A DNA stretch of 64,000 nucleotides. It comes from Marinilabilia sp964403175 (lineage in GTDB: Bacteria; Bacteroidota; Bacteroidia; Bacteroidales; Marinilabiliaceae). The DNA lies in NCBI GenBank assembly GCA_964403175.1, contig CAYOFH010000002.1:1-64000 (forward strand). The letters are read 5' to 3'. Position numbers and translations under genes: made by a program. The notes beneath the pieces were generated by a model. It was not told where the DNA came from, ran no database searches, and saw only the letters and a program-made list of their open reading frames with translations. Shown one piece after another: positions 25,637-35,653 of this stretch (position 1 is its first letter; each line of letters starts with the position of its first letter).

Positions 25637-26767
25637 CTATTGTTTTTTATTTCTGTTTGAATACACTATATGTTCGATCTCTTCAGCTATCTGATTGGCT
25701 GAATTTATATGTGCAAACATTTTAATTTTCTTCTCAAGTCTCTTTCGACGCTCATCCTCCACAAGTAACTTCATTGCATCTGACATCAGTTTCTCACGTG
25801 TTTGGTTGTCTGGGACCATTAGTGCAGCACCTTCTTTAACCAGTGACATAGCATTCTTTGTCTGATGATCCTCAGAAACATTGGGTGAAGGAACCAGTAT
25901 AGATGCTTTTCCCAATAATGCCAATTCACTGATGGTGCCTGCACCCGCCCGGGAAACAACAACATCTGCCACTGCATAAGCCATATCCATTGCGGAAATA
26001 AACGGAACCAGATGAATATTTTCAAGTCCTTTTTGTTCGACCTTGATCTTCAGGTCCTCATAATAATAAGGCCCGCATTGCCACAATAATTGCACATCTT
26101 TCCGAAGCCCGACATCATCCAGGGAATCCAAAACTCCAAGATTGATACTTCCGGCCCCAAGCGAGCCTCCAATTACCAAAACTGTTTTTTTTTCACTCTT
26201 CAAATTCAGTTCTTCGTAAGCCTGACTCCTGTCCACATTCTTCAGCAGGTTTTGCCGCACCGGATTACCTGTAAGAACAATCCTTGAAGGCGGGAAAAAA
26301 CGATCCATATTCGGATAGGCCACACAAATACGCTTAGCTTTCTTTGCAAGAATCTTATTGGTAACCCCCGGAAAACTGTTTTGCTCCTGCAACAAGGTAG
26401 GAATCCCGGCTGCCGACGCTGCTTTCAGAACCGGACCACTGGCATATCCGCCCACACCCACTACCACATCAGGACAAAAAGAGCGCACAATCTTACGAGC
26501 TTTCCAAAGACTGGATGCCAGTTTGAAAAAGAACGTTACATTCTTAAATGTAAAACGCCGCTGAAATCCGGCAACCGGTAATCCCACAATTTCATAACCT
26601 GCGGCAGGAACTTTTTCCATTTCCATCTTTCCAAGGGCTCCCACAAATAAAATATCAGCATCAGGATTTCTGCTTTTCACAGCATCAGCAATAGAGATAG
26701 CCGGAAAAATATGTCCTCCGGTTCCCCCTCCGCTAATTATTATTTTAAATTTCCTATTCAGTGCCAT
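25637..26767 (-). CDS. murG: lipid II synthase MurG
   Basis: The 376-residue GT28 glycosyltransferase adds GlcNAc to lipid I on the inner face of the cytoplasmic membrane, forming lipid II. Seen are ISGGGTGGHIFPAISIADA at the N-terminus (glycine-rich acceptor loop), GVGGYASGPVL near 105, VIGGSLGAGSIN near 195 and SRAGAGTISELALLGKASIL near 270, the UDP-binding region. It lies between ftsW (26 bases upstream) and murC (16 bases downstream). Confidence 0.97.
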   Translation of the reverse strand: MALNRKFKIIISGGGTGGHIFPAISIADAVKSRNPDADILFVGALGKMEMEKVPAAGYEIVGLPVAGFQRRFTFKNVTFFFKLASSLWKARKIVRSFCPDVVVGVGGYASGPVLKAASAAGIPTLLQEQNSFPGVTNKILAKKAKRICVAYPNMDRFFPPSRIVLTGNPVRQNLLKNVDRSQAYEELNLKSEKKTVLVIGGSLGAGSINLGVLDSLDDVGLRKDVQLLWQCGPYYYEDLKIKVEQKGLENIHLVPFISAMDMAYAVADVVVSRAGAGTISELALLGKASILVPSPNVSEDHQTKNAMSLVKEGAALMVPDNQTREKLMSDAMKLLVEDERRKRLEKKIKMFAHINSANQIAEEIEHIVYSNRNKKQ

Positions 26768-26793
26768 TAATTTTTGAAATTTCGTCCTGTTCT

Positions 26794-27984
26794 CTATTGA
26801 TTTGCTGAAGCCCTTGCTTCTGCAGCTTTTTGCCTTTCCTTTTCTACCTGATTATGCCTGCTTACAGTCAATATTGCTCCAAGAGCAAAACAGGTAAAAA
26901 GAATAGAAGTTCCTCCCATACTTACAAGTGGCAGAGGTTGCCCTGTAACAGGAAAAATCCCGACAGCCACTCCCATATTTACAAATGCCTGCAGTACAAG
27001 CATAAGTCCCAGCCCAAGGACCATAAATGCCGGAAAGGTACGGTTACTGGAATTTACCACTACCCCTATACGGCCCAGCAGAAAAAAATAAGCCACTATT
27101 ACAACCAAAGCCCCTACAAATCCAAATTCTTCAGCAATAATGGCATAGATAAAATCACTGTAAGGATGAGGAAGAAAATTTCGCTGATCACTATTCCCGG
27201 GACCTTTTCCAAAAAAGCCACCGGTGGCAATGGCAATCTTTGATTGTGTTACCTGATAATCACTTCCAAACTCATTAGTTTCCTGTTCTTCATCAAAAAA
27301 TCGTTCCACACGTGCAGCCCAAGTTTCAGCCCGGTCAATCAAAACCACATCATTCATGGCCAGCAAAAGCACCAAAGAAACAACTGCGACTCCGGTAAAT
27401 CCGGTAAAAAAAAGATATCTGAACGGTACACGTCCCAAAAACATCATAAGCATCACTACACCCGCCAGGAGAACCGATGTAGAGAGGTTTTCGGGAAAAA
27501 TAAGCAGGCAAACGATTCCTGTATGAATCATTACAGGCCAGAAAGCTCCTTCTGTAGGACCTTCATCTCTCTGATACTGAGCCAAAACCCTGGCTACATA
27601 TATTATAAGTGCCAGTTTGGCCATTTCGGAGGGCTGAAATGACAGTCCAATTCCCGGTACGGTAAACCAACGACTTGCCTCATTCAGATTTTGTCCGGAC
27701 ATAAGAGTCAGTGCCAGCAAAAAAATCGACAAATACAGGGCAGGAACACTGAAAATCACAAAATATTTATACGGAATATGATGTACCACAGCAATCACTC
27801 CGATGCCCATCATCAGAAAGCCGAGTTGCTTAAACATAAAATAAGTGGTATTACCGCCCTGGGTTTTGTAGGCCAGACTTCCCGTAGCACTATAAACCGT
27901 AAGTAACGACACCAGTGCCAGAAACACCACGATTATCCAGATAATCTGGTCGCCTTTAATATATTTCCTGACGAAATTACTCAT
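26794..27984 (-). CDS. ftsW: septal peptidoglycan glycosyltransferase FtsW
   Basis: The 396-residue SEDS-family protein has about ten transmembrane helices and polymerises lipid II at the septum with the transpeptidase FtsI. Family motifs include GIGLSFQPSEMAKLALIIYV, FPENLSTSVLL, the large extracellular loop with SQIAIATG-type text (TQSKIAIATGGFFGKGPGNS), FIYAIIAEEFGFVGA and PLVSMGGTSIL. Its ATG overlaps the murD stop by 4 bases (ATGA). Two antisense open frames opposite it are shadows. Confidence 0.96.
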   Translation of the reverse strand: MSNFVRKYIKGDQIIWIIVVFLALVSLLTVYSATGSLAYKTQGGNTTYFMFKQLGFLMMGIGVIAVVHHIPYKYFVIFSVPALYLSIFLLALTLMSGQNLNEASRWFTVPGIGLSFQPSEMAKLALIIYVARVLAQYQRDEGPTEGAFWPVMIHTGIVCLLIFPENLSTSVLLAGVVMLMMFLGRVPFRYLFFTGFTGVAVVSLVLLLAMNDVVLIDRAETWAARVERFFDEEQETNEFGSDYQVTQSKIAIATGGFFGKGPGNSDQRNFLPHPYSDFIYAIIAEEFGFVGALVVIVAYFFLLGRIGVVVNSSNRTFPAFMVLGLGLMLVLQAFVNMGVAVGIFPVTGQPLPLVSMGGTSILFTCFALGAILTVSRHNQVEKERQKAAEARASANQ

Positions 27985-29327
27985 GCCCCTTTACCTTTTA
28001 AAACTTCTTCTTTAAACAGCCTACCACGATGTACGTAGTTATCGAACAAATCGAAACTGGCACATGCCGGTGACAACAATACTACATTCCCGGGTTTTGC
28101 AGAATTACGGGCGATTTCTATGGCCTCTGCCATAGATCGGGCTTCTGCCACATCGGGTAGTTTATTTTCAAAAAAAGTACGTATTTTAGTATTGTCCTTT
28201 CCAAGACATATCAACTTCTTAACCTTTTGAAGGGCCAGTTCTTCCAATACTGAATAATCATTACCCTTATCAGTTCCTCCTGCAATCCAGATAACAGGCC
28301 GTTCCATACTTTCCAGTGCATACCAGGAGGAATCGATATTGGTTGCCTTGCTATCGTTGATAAACAGAATTCCGTTAATTTCTGCCACACTCTCAAGCCG
28401 GTGTTCGACAGATGGGAAATCAGTCAACCCTTTCTTCACAGCATCTTCAGTGGCTCCGGCACTTAAAGCTGCCAAAGAAGCTGCCATTGCATTGCACAGG
28501 TTATGCTTTCCCGGCAATGCAACATCCTTCACATCCACAGAAAAATGAAATCGCGGGGTATTAAACACGATCTTATCCCCATCGATACAAGCACCCTCTC
28601 CGTAGACATCATCAAACGCAAACGGGTAACGATGTCCCGGATATCTCCTCTTTTGTAAATGTCTAATAATCTCTTTATCATGACCGTTAAAAATGAAAAT
28701 CTCATTTTTGGTATGATTATTCAATATGCGAAACTTTGCATTCACATAGTTTTCAAACTTATAGTCGTATCGGTCAAGATGGTCGGGTGTTATATTGGTA
28801 ATGATTGAAGTATGGCATTTAAAATCGACCATCCCATCGAGTTGGAAACTACTTAACTCCAAAACAAAAAAATCAGGGTCATTGCGCAGTAATTCCCTGG
28901 CCATACTGGTTCCTACATTTCCGGCCAGCACAACATTAAGCCTACTCAGCTTCATCAGGTGAAAGGTCCACATAGCTGTGGTGGTTTTTCCATTACTACC
29001 AGTAATACCAATCATCCTGGCATTTGAGTAACGACCCGCAAATTCAATTTCGGAAATTACCGGTATCCCCTTATCGGTCAATGCTCTGATTAATGGAGAA
29101 TGATCGGGTATTCCGGGACTTTTAATTACCTCCAATGCATTCATTATCCTGTTTTTAGAATGAATGCCACTTTCATATTCAATCCCGTTATGTTCCAATT
29201 CAGCCTGATATTGAGGCTTTATGACGCCACAATCTGAGACAAATACAGAGAACCCTTTGGCCTTTGCCAAAAGAGCAGCGCCGGTTCCACTTTCCCCGGC
29301 TCCCAGAACGATAAGCTCTTTCTCCAT
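27981..29327 (-). CDS. murD: UDP-N-acetylmuramoyl-L-alanine--D-glutamate ligase
   Basis: The 448-residue ligase adds D-Glu to UDP-MurNAc-L-Ala. Motifs are LGAGESGTGAALLAKAKG at the N-terminus, the ATP loop GITGSNGKTTTAMW near residue 108, ELSSFQLDG near 155, NITPDHLDRY near 180 and INDSKATNIDSSWYALES near 320. It sits 3 bases after mraY and overlaps ftsW by 4 bases. Confidence 0.97.
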   Translation of the reverse strand: MEKELIVLGAGESGTGAALLAKAKGFSVFVSDCGVIKPQYQAELEHNGIEYESGIHSKNRIMNALEVIKSPGIPDHSPLIRALTDKGIPVISEIEFAGRYSNARMIGITGSNGKTTTAMWTFHLMKLSRLNVVLAGNVGTSMARELLRNDPDFFVLELSSFQLDGMVDFKCHTSIITNITPDHLDRYDYKFENYVNAKFRILNNHTKNEIFIFNGHDKEIIRHLQKRRYPGHRYPFAFDDVYGEGACIDGDKIVFNTPRFHFSVDVKDVALPGKHNLCNAMAASLAALSAGATEDAVKKGLTDFPSVEHRLESVAEINGILFINDSKATNIDSSWYALESMERPVIWIAGGTDKGNDYSVLEELALQKVKKLICLGKDNTKIRTFFENKLPDVAEARSMAEAIEIARNSAKPGNVVLLSPACASFDLFDNYVHRGRLFKEEVLKGKGA

Positions 29328-29330
29328 ACT

Positions 29331-30563
29331 CTATCTGATTTTCAGTGTTACAATTGTTAAAACTGCCAGTATGATACCCACAATCCAAAACCGCGTGACT
29401 ATTTTTGATTCTGAATACCCCTTCAACTGATAGTGATGATGCAACGGGGACATTTTAAAAATCCGATGTCCCACACCATATCTTTTGCGTGTGTATTTGA
29501 AATAAGAAACCTGGATGATTACCGAAAGATTTTCTACCAAAAAAATTCCACAAAGAATGGGAATCAGCAACTCCATTTTGATCAGGATAGCAAAAACAGC
29601 AATAATCCCACCAATGGTCAGACTTCCGGTATCACCCATAAATACCTGTGCCGGGAAAGAGTTATACCATAAAAAACCTACCGTAGCCCCAATAAATGCG
29701 CTCATAAAAACTACCAGCTCCTCGGAGTGGGGTACATACATAATATTGAGGTAATCGGCATAAATAGTATTACTGGAAACGTAAGCCAGGATTCCCAGCG
29801 TTGCACCAATAATTGCTGACGTGCCGGTAGCCAGACCATCCAGCCCGTCGGTGATATTAGCCCCGTTAGATACGGCTGTGGTAATAAATATTACAGCAAA
29901 AACAAATATTATCCAACCCCAATAATCTGCATCTTCTCCTAAAAACCAGAGAACTGATTGGTAATTAAATCTGTTTTCTTTAAAAAAGGGTACATTGGTA
30001 ATCGGTGCTTTAATATATTCAGTTTTCGGTGTTTCCTCCACCTGTTCCGTCTGAACTTGTCGTGTTGCTTCTTCAGCAGGAGACTCCATGCGGATAACCA
30101 CATCATCACTTAAAAAAAGTGTTAAACCAACTATTAGCCCCAGCCCAATTTGCCCAATAACTTTAAATTTCCCTGCTAGTCCTTCCTTGTTCTTTTTAAA
30201 CACTTTAATGTAATCATCCAGAAAGCCGATGATTCCCAACCATACAGTAGTTGTAATCATCAGCAAAACGTAAACATTATCCAATTTACCGAACAACAAC
30301 ACAGGAACTAGAATAGAGGTAATAATAATGAGTCCTCCCATTGTCGGGGTTCCCTTTTTCTGATACTGCCCTTCAAGGCCCAGGTCACGTACGACCTCTC
30401 CGATTTGCTGCTTTTGCAACTTTCGGATAATCATTTTCCCGAAGATGGTACCTATCAGAAGAGCAAAGATGACAGCCATTCCGGAACGAAATGAAATGTA
30501 TTGAAACATCCCGGCACCCGGAAAGTCAATAGATTCAAGATATTGATATAATGAAAAAAGCAT
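29331..30563 (-). CDS. mraY: phospho-MurNAc-pentapeptide transferase MraY
   Basis: The 410-residue polytopic enzyme transfers phospho-MurNAc-pentapeptide to undecaprenyl phosphate, giving lipid I. Seen are GTPTMGGLIIITSIL near residue 70, GFLDDYIKVFKKNKEGL near 115, the catalytic region NITDGLDGLATG near 235, and the histidine cluster MSPLHHHYQLKG near 365. An insertion of about 50 residues after the fourth helix (near 155-205, Glu- and Thr-rich) makes it longer than the E. coli enzyme; this appears to be a phylum trait. It follows murE by 2 bases. Confidence 0.97.
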   Translation of the reverse strand: MLFSLYQYLESIDFPGAGMFQYISFRSGMAVIFALLIGTIFGKMIIRKLQKQQIGEVVRDLGLEGQYQKKGTPTMGGLIIITSILVPVLLFGKLDNVYVLLMITTTVWLGIIGFLDDYIKVFKKNKEGLAGKFKVIGQIGLGLIVGLTLFLSDDVVIRMESPAEEATRQVQTEQVEETPKTEYIKAPITNVPFFKENRFNYQSVLWFLGEDADYWGWIIFVFAVIFITTAVSNGANITDGLDGLATGTSAIIGATLGILAYVSSNTIYADYLNIMYVPHSEELVVFMSAFIGATVGFLWYNSFPAQVFMGDTGSLTIGGIIAVFAILIKMELLIPILCGIFLVENLSVIIQVSYFKYTRKRYGVGHRIFKMSPLHHHYQLKGYSESKIVTRFWIVGIILAVLTIVTLKIR

Positions 30564-30565
30564 AA

Positions 30566-32032
30566 CTATTGCTGTTGTTGGTCAAAAAAATCTTTAATTA
30601 TTTCCCTGTCATCAAAATGTGTCCTGACCCCTTTTACCTCCTGATAGGTTTCATGTCCTTTCCCTGCTACCAACACTATATCACCGGGGCGGGCAATACT
30701 GCACGCTGTGCGGATAGCTTCGCGTCGGTCAAGAATGGAAAGAACCTTTATTCTGTCTGCAAACTGCACTCCTTCCATCATTTGATCAATAATTGACTGA
30801 GGTTCTTCATCACGGGGATTGTCTGACGTAAGAATCACCTTGCCACTTTGCCTCACGGCCTCAGCTGCCATAACGGGTCTCTTGGTAACATCACGGTTTC
30901 CGCCTGCACCTATTACAGTAATTAGCGTTTGTTCGGGCCGACGTATATTATTAATTGCCTCCAATACATTCTTTAAAGCATCGGGAGTGTGAGCATAATC
31001 CACGACTCCTGTTATTCCGGTGGCAGACCGCACGGTTTCAAATCTTCCACCAACCGGCTTGAGTCTGCTCATGGCCACCAGCACTTCTTCACGGGGCCAT
31101 CCAAGTTCCACCCCTGTTCCATAAACTGCCAAAAGGTTAGATGCATTAAAACGACCGATAAAAGGAGTCCAGAATTCATGTCCATCCAGCATAAGCTGCA
31201 TCCCTTCAAAAACTCCTTCCATAATTCTTGCGCGATAGGTAGCAACTTCTCGCAAAGAATAAGTTTTGGCCTTTGCTCCTGTATTCTGGATCATCACTCT
31301 GCCATTTTTGTCATCCAGATTGGTAAGGGCAAAAGCAGAATCAGAAAGATTATCGAAAAACATCTTCTTTACCCGGATATACTCATCAAATGTTTTATGA
31401 TAATCCAGATGATCATGAGTAATATTGGTAAAAATCCCTCCTTTAAAATTCAGTCCGGCAACCCTCCCCTGATGCAAAGCATGAGAACTAACCTCCATAA
31501 AGCAATAATCGCAACCAGCCTCCACCATCTCATGCATTAACCGATTGAGGGTGAGAACATCGGGAGTAGTAAGAGTGGTTTCCAGATTGTTGTCATTGAT
31601 ATAATTGCCCATTGTGGAAATGAGGCCGGCCTTATATCCCAGGAAACGTGCAGTATGAAACAGCAAGGTGGCAATTGTGGTTTTTCCATTTGTTCCGGTT
31701 ACCCCGACAAGTTCTAATTTTTCAGAAGGATGCTCAAAGAAATTCCCTGCCATGGCAGCCATCGTCTTGTAGGAATTACTGACTTTCAGAAAAACCACAT
31801 TAGGGTGTTTTCCATGGGGAATCTCTTCACAAATCACAGCAATTGCCCCTGAAGCAATTGCATCATCAATAAACCCATGACCATCGAATCTTGTTCCTTT
31901 AACAGCAAAAAAAGCTGAATGAGGCCCTACAGCCCGTGAGTCAAAAGTCAGACCTTCAATCAGCGGATCAGCAGTCCCCACCCGATCAATCAACTCCACT
32001 CCTTCAATAATTTCTGAAAACCTTTTCTGCAT
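30566..32032 (-). CDS. murE: UDP-MurNAc-tripeptide synthetase, meso-diaminopimelate type
   Basis: MurE adds the third residue of the stem peptide. The ATP loop is GVTGTNGKTTIATLL near residue 105, with TTPDVLTLN near 150 and THDHLDYHKTFDEY near 205. The amino-acid-specificity motif DNPRDEEP near 400 is the signature for meso-diaminopimelate, so a Gram-negative type peptidoglycan is expected. I start it at ATG 32032 (488 residues), with AAAAGG just upstream; the open frame extends 6 codons further to a TTG that overlaps the ftsI stop. Confidence 0.95.
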   Translation of the reverse strand: MQKRFSEIIEGVELIDRVGTADPLIEGLTFDSRAVGPHSAFFAVKGTRFDGHGFIDDAIASGAIAVICEEIPHGKHPNVVFLKVSNSYKTMAAMAGNFFEHPSEKLELVGVTGTNGKTTIATLLFHTARFLGYKAGLISTMGNYINDNNLETTLTTPDVLTLNRLMHEMVEAGCDYCFMEVSSHALHQGRVAGLNFKGGIFTNITHDHLDYHKTFDEYIRVKKMFFDNLSDSAFALTNLDDKNGRVMIQNTGAKAKTYSLREVATYRARIMEGVFEGMQLMLDGHEFWTPFIGRFNASNLLAVYGTGVELGWPREEVLVAMSRLKPVGGRFETVRSATGITGVVDYAHTPDALKNVLEAINNIRRPEQTLITVIGAGGNRDVTKRPVMAAEAVRQSGKVILTSDNPRDEEPQSIIDQMMEGVQFADRIKVLSILDRREAIRTACSIARPGDIVLVAGKGHETYQEVKGVRTHFDDREIIKDFFDQQQQ

Positions 32033-32042
32033 ATACCTTTTC

Positions 32043-34157
32043 TTATTCAAGATTAATAACGATAGTTTCTCCTTTCTTAATAGGTTTTCCAGGTGAGAGC
32101 GACTGCCTCACAACTTTTCCGAAGCCACTAATAGCCACCTTCAGTCCCCGGTTTTCCAAGACGGCTACAGCATCTTTGGCACCCATTCCTATCACCTGAG
32201 GCACAATAGCAGTAGGAATGTTCTTCGGTAAAAGTTCCACTGTATGTTCTTTGGCTCTGGTAGAAACCCATTCATCGTTCAGATTTTGATTCAGACGGGG
32301 AAAACCAATCTCCTCAAAGATAACCGACAATTCACTTACTTTACCTCCTTTAGACCACGGATAAACCCCTTCAGGCACATCAGCGGCATAAAAATCATCT
32401 CCAAGTTTCCGGTAACTCAGGGCATAAACGCGGTCTGCTATTTCCCGAAAAACCCTCCCGGCAACAACATTACCGTAATAAACATTGTTCGAAGGACTGT
32501 TTACTGCCACAATACATGAATACATAGGCCGGTCTGCAGGGAAATACCCTACGAAAGATGCAAGATATTCAACACCCCCTCCCCCCCTGTAACCGGAAGA
32601 ACCCTTCGCCAACTGGGCGGTTCCTGTCTTTCCTGCAATCTTATAGGTATTATTTCTGATGTTCATTGCCGTTCCTCTTTCCACAACACCTTCGAGAAGA
32701 TCCTGTACTTTTTCAAGGGTGGCAACCGAACAGATTGATGGATTCAAAATCACCGGATCAAACCGGCGAATCTCTTCTCCATGCTGGCTTATCCCTTTTA
32801 CGAACATGGGACGAACCATTTTCCCGTTATTGGCCACGGCATTGTAGAAAGCCAGGGTTTGCAGAGGTGTCATTTTCACCTCATAACCAATAGACATCCA
32901 GGGCAGCGTCACCCCCGACCATGATTTATCTCCCGGATACTTGATTTCCGGCTTTCCTTCTCCCTTAATCTCAACGCCCAAAGGTTCATTAAGACCTATA
33001 GAATAAAGCCGGTTAACAAATTTCCGTGGATTATTTCTGTAATTGTCGAAAATGATTCGTGAAATGCCAATATTCGAAGATTTCTCAAAAATATCTCGCA
33101 CGGTAATTTTCCCAAAACCACCATGATGACTATCAGTCATTATTCTGTCGTAAAAGGCAAAAGCACCGTTACCGGTATCGATAGAGTCGGTAAGTTTAAT
33201 TACCCCATCCTCCAATGCAGCAATAATTGAAGCAAGTTTAAAAGTAGAACCCGGTTCCGAAGCTTCTCCTATTGCATAGTTAAAGTGATCCTCAATATAA
33301 ACACCTGGGCTGCTTCGGTAAAGATTTACCATCGCCTTAACCGCTCCTGTTTCCACTTCCATAAGAATGGCTACCCCGTGATCTGCATTATGCATCTGCA
33401 ACTGATTACGCAGAGACTGTTCGGCCACATCCTGTAACCCGATATCCAGTGTGGTAACCAGATCTTTTCCATCTTTAGGGGGGACATCCTCCTCAGGAAT
33501 CCAGCTTCCTGCAATACGTTTCCAGGTACTAAGTCCATTAGTGCCTTTTAACACATTATCATATGCCCTTTCCAGTCCCACCATTCCCCCTTTGGATTTT
33601 TCACCGTACAATTTCCCGATAGTTCGAGAAGCCAGTGAACCAAAGGGATGGCGACGTTCATCATATTGACGTGGAATGAAACCACCGATATTTCTTCCCT
33701 CCCTGAAAATTGGAAATTCCTTTACTTTTTGAAGTTCCAGATAAGATATTTTCCTGGGATGGACCAGGAAATAACGCGCACCCTCAAGACGTGCATTTAC
33801 CAGTTCTCTTTTGTAAACTGCTGCTGATTTATCTCCAAAAAACCGTGACAAACAAAGAGCCAGACTATCAACCTTAGTGTTAAACAACTGGCTGGTTAGT
33901 CCATTTGCACGAAGATCCATGTATATTCGATAGCTGGGTACCGACAAAGAGATTTTTTGTCCGTTTTCATCCAGAATATTTCCACGATTGGCCTCAATAA
34001 CGATACTGTTGCTCTCAAGCGTACGGGCTTTCTCTTTCCATCCGGAGGCTTCAAACACTTTCAGGCTAAAAACCTCAAACAAAATCCACAGCGTCAATGC
34101 TCCAAACACAATATAGATTGCAGCCAACCTGAATATTATTTTTTGTTTGATGCTCAT
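32043..34157 (-). CDS. ftsI: septal penicillin-binding protein FtsI with PASTA domain
   Basis: The 704-residue class B transpeptidase crosslinks septal peptidoglycan. An N-terminal membrane helix (about 8-33) anchors it. The pedestal domain contains NRGNILDENGQ near 57-67. Active-site motifs are STFK at 304-307, SSN at 360-362 and KTG at 510-512. A single PASTA domain occupies about 640-704 (VPQVIGMGAKDAVAVL), absent from E. coli FtsI but common in this phylum. I start it at ATG 34157; the frame is open 9 codons further to a TTG. It is separated from ftsL by 155 bases, the widest gap inside the cluster. Confidence 0.94.
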   Translation of the reverse strand: MSIKQKIIFRLAAIYIVFGALTLWILFEVFSLKVFEASGWKEKARTLESNSIVIEANRGNILDENGQKISLSVPSYRIYMDLRANGLTSQLFNTKVDSLALCLSRFFGDKSAAVYKRELVNARLEGARYFLVHPRKISYLELQKVKEFPIFREGRNIGGFIPRQYDERRHPFGSLASRTIGKLYGEKSKGGMVGLERAYDNVLKGTNGLSTWKRIAGSWIPEEDVPPKDGKDLVTTLDIGLQDVAEQSLRNQLQMHNADHGVAILMEVETGAVKAMVNLYRSSPGVYIEDHFNYAIGEASEPGSTFKLASIIAALEDGVIKLTDSIDTGNGAFAFYDRIMTDSHHGGFGKITVRDIFEKSSNIGISRIIFDNYRNNPRKFVNRLYSIGLNEPLGVEIKGEGKPEIKYPGDKSWSGVTLPWMSIGYEVKMTPLQTLAFYNAVANNGKMVRPMFVKGISQHGEEIRRFDPVILNPSICSVATLEKVQDLLEGVVERGTAMNIRNNTYKIAGKTGTAQLAKGSSGYRGGGGVEYLASFVGYFPADRPMYSCIVAVNSPSNNVYYGNVVAGRVFREIADRVYALSYRKLGDDFYAADVPEGVYPWSKGGKVSELSVIFEEIGFPRLNQNLNDEWVSTRAKEHTVELLPKNIPTAIVPQVIGMGAKDAVAVLENRGLKVAISGFGKVVRQSLSPGKPIKKGETIVINLE

Positions 34158-34312
34158 ATCGCCAGACCTGATATTGTTTCCCAATGCTTCCTTGTAATAT
34201 ATCTCAAAAACGTGGAAGTTTTTTATTAATGCTTATATCCCGATACCTTTCGGATCAATATTTGATACCTTTTCCCGGGCAAAAGAGTTCTTTGTATTAT
34301 TGACAAACCTAC
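34158..34312 (-). other. ftsL-ftsI spacer with short direct repeats
   Basis: Most junctions in the division cluster overlap or have gaps under 30 bases, but this one is 155. It holds GATACCTTT twice (34242 and 34264, 22 bp apart) and CCCGATACCTTTCGGAT. It may contain an internal promoter or processing site for ftsI; no -7 consensus was clear. Confidence 0.35.
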
Positions 34313-34720
34313 TTAATCCAATTTCTCCACTTCCAGCGTCCGGGGAGGTGTTTTCAGCACTTCCAGTTCGATTCCTGCCCTGTTTACACGCTCCATTACT
34401 TCGCTTTGTTTACTCATATTCATCAACTCCGAAGAAGTGGTAATAGCCTCATATTTAAGCCCTTTCAATTCGTGTAATAAATCTGCCTGCCGATCCAGAA
34501 GATGCTCCATCTGATACCTATTTCCTATGTAAAGAACTCCTAAAAAAACCAGGAAGGCAAGATACCCCCAGTGCTGACCAACACTCCTGTCGGCCAGAAA
34601 CCGACCATATAGATAATCTTTAAAGGAAATCCCTTTAAGCTCTTTAAACTCTTCCTTCCCTGACACAAATTCACTCGTGCCATTCGGTGTTCTTTTTTTT
34701 CCGAACTTAAGAAACTTCAT
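34313..34720 (-). CDS. ftsL: FtsL-like cell division protein
   Basis: The 135-residue protein has a long basic cytoplasmic start, one transmembrane helix near residues 73-92 (YLAFLVFLGVLYIG) and a periplasmic heptad-like coiled coil (about 95-125) followed by a short tail. This is the layout of FtsL, which forms a complex with FtsQ/FtsB in the divisome. Sequence identity to model FtsL is low; the call rests on layout and on its position between rsmH and ftsI. Its ATG overlaps the rsmH stop by 4 bases (ATGA). Confidence 0.85.
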   Translation of the reverse strand: MKFLKFGKKRTPNGTSEFVSGKEEFKELKGISFKDYLYGRFLADRSVGQHWGYLAFLVFLGVLYIGNRYQMEHLLDRQADLLHELKGLKYEAITTSSELMNMSKQSEVMERVNRAGIELEVLKTPPRTLEVEKLD

Positions 34721-35625
34721 AATTTCTCGGCTATTCTTAGTTTGGCACTTCGCGCCCGTGGATTCTCACCAACTTCGGCGTCATCTGCCTGTACTGCTTT
34801 TCTGGTAATGGCTTTAAACGGCACTTTCCTGTTTCCATAAAAATCAGTTTCAGCCTGAGTTTTAGCAAAATTACCGGAACGTATAAAATTTTTAACCATC
34901 CTGTCTTCGAGAGAATGATAGGCAATAACCACCAGACGACCTCCTGGTTTAATCACTCCTGGCATTTGCATAAGAGTTTCTTCCAGCACTTCCATCTCTT
35001 TATTAACTTCAATTCTCAGGGCTTGAAAAACCTGGGCAAGAAATTTATTCACATCCTTTTTTGGTGCCAATTCATGAGCCAACTCCCGCAATTGAGAGGT
35101 TGTTTCAAAAGGAAGCTGATTTCGTGCATTTAAAATGGCCTTAACAAGCTTTCCACACGAAGGCACCTCCCCATACATTTTAAAAACGGAAAACAATCTA
35201 TTCTCCGGATATTCATTCAAAATCTTAGCAGCAGTCAGATCAATTCCCGGCCCCATTCTCATATCGAGTGCTCCGTCAAATCTGAAAGAGAAGCCTCTTT
35301 CTGGAGAATCAAAGTGATGCGACGATACCCCAAGATCACCGAGCACGCCGTCAACCTTATCAAATCCCAGATAATCGACAAAATGCTGCAAATATCGAAA
35401 ATTGTGCTTAACCAAAATAAAACGCTCATCATCCGGAGCATTTTCCCATGCATCCGCATCCTGATCAAATGCAACCAAACGACCATTCGGCCCTAACATT
35501 TTCAATATCTCTCTACTATGCCCTCCTCCACCAAAAGTGAGATCCACATAAACTCCGTCAGGCTTTATATTCAAGCCATGAATAGAAGTTTCCAATAAAA
35601 CCGGTATGTGGTAGTGGGTTGTCAT
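34717..35625 (-). CDS. rsmH: 16S rRNA m4C1402 methyltransferase RsmH (MraW)
   Basis: The 302-residue SAM-dependent methyltransferase N4-methylates C1402 in the decoding centre of 16S rRNA. Markers are HIPVLLETSIHGL at the N-terminus, the SAM loop VDLTFGGGGHSREIL near residue 27, GDLGVSSHHFDSPERGFSF near 95, FQALRIEVNKEM near 205 and VIAYHSLEDRMVKNF near 232. It follows mraZ by 28 bases and is the usual second gene of the dcw cluster. Confidence 0.97.
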   Translation of the reverse strand: MTTHYHIPVLLETSIHGLNIKPDGVYVDLTFGGGGHSREILKMLGPNGRLVAFDQDADAWENAPDDERFILVKHNFRYLQHFVDYLGFDKVDGVLGDLGVSSHHFDSPERGFSFRFDGALDMRMGPGIDLTAAKILNEYPENRLFSVFKMYGEVPSCGKLVKAILNARNQLPFETTSQLRELAHELAPKKDVNKFLAQVFQALRIEVNKEMEVLEETLMQMPGVIKPGGRLVVIAYHSLEDRMVKNFIRSGNFAKTQAETDFYGNRKVPFKAITRKAVQADDAEVGENPRARSAKLRIAEKL

Positions 35626-35653
35626 TAAAATGCTCTAAGGTGCAAAATTATCA

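Noticed and set aside
26830..27642. Two long plus-strand frames opposite ftsW
   Set aside because: They lie antisense to a clear essential gene, are rich in His, Lys and Tyr, and have no family features; they are shadows.
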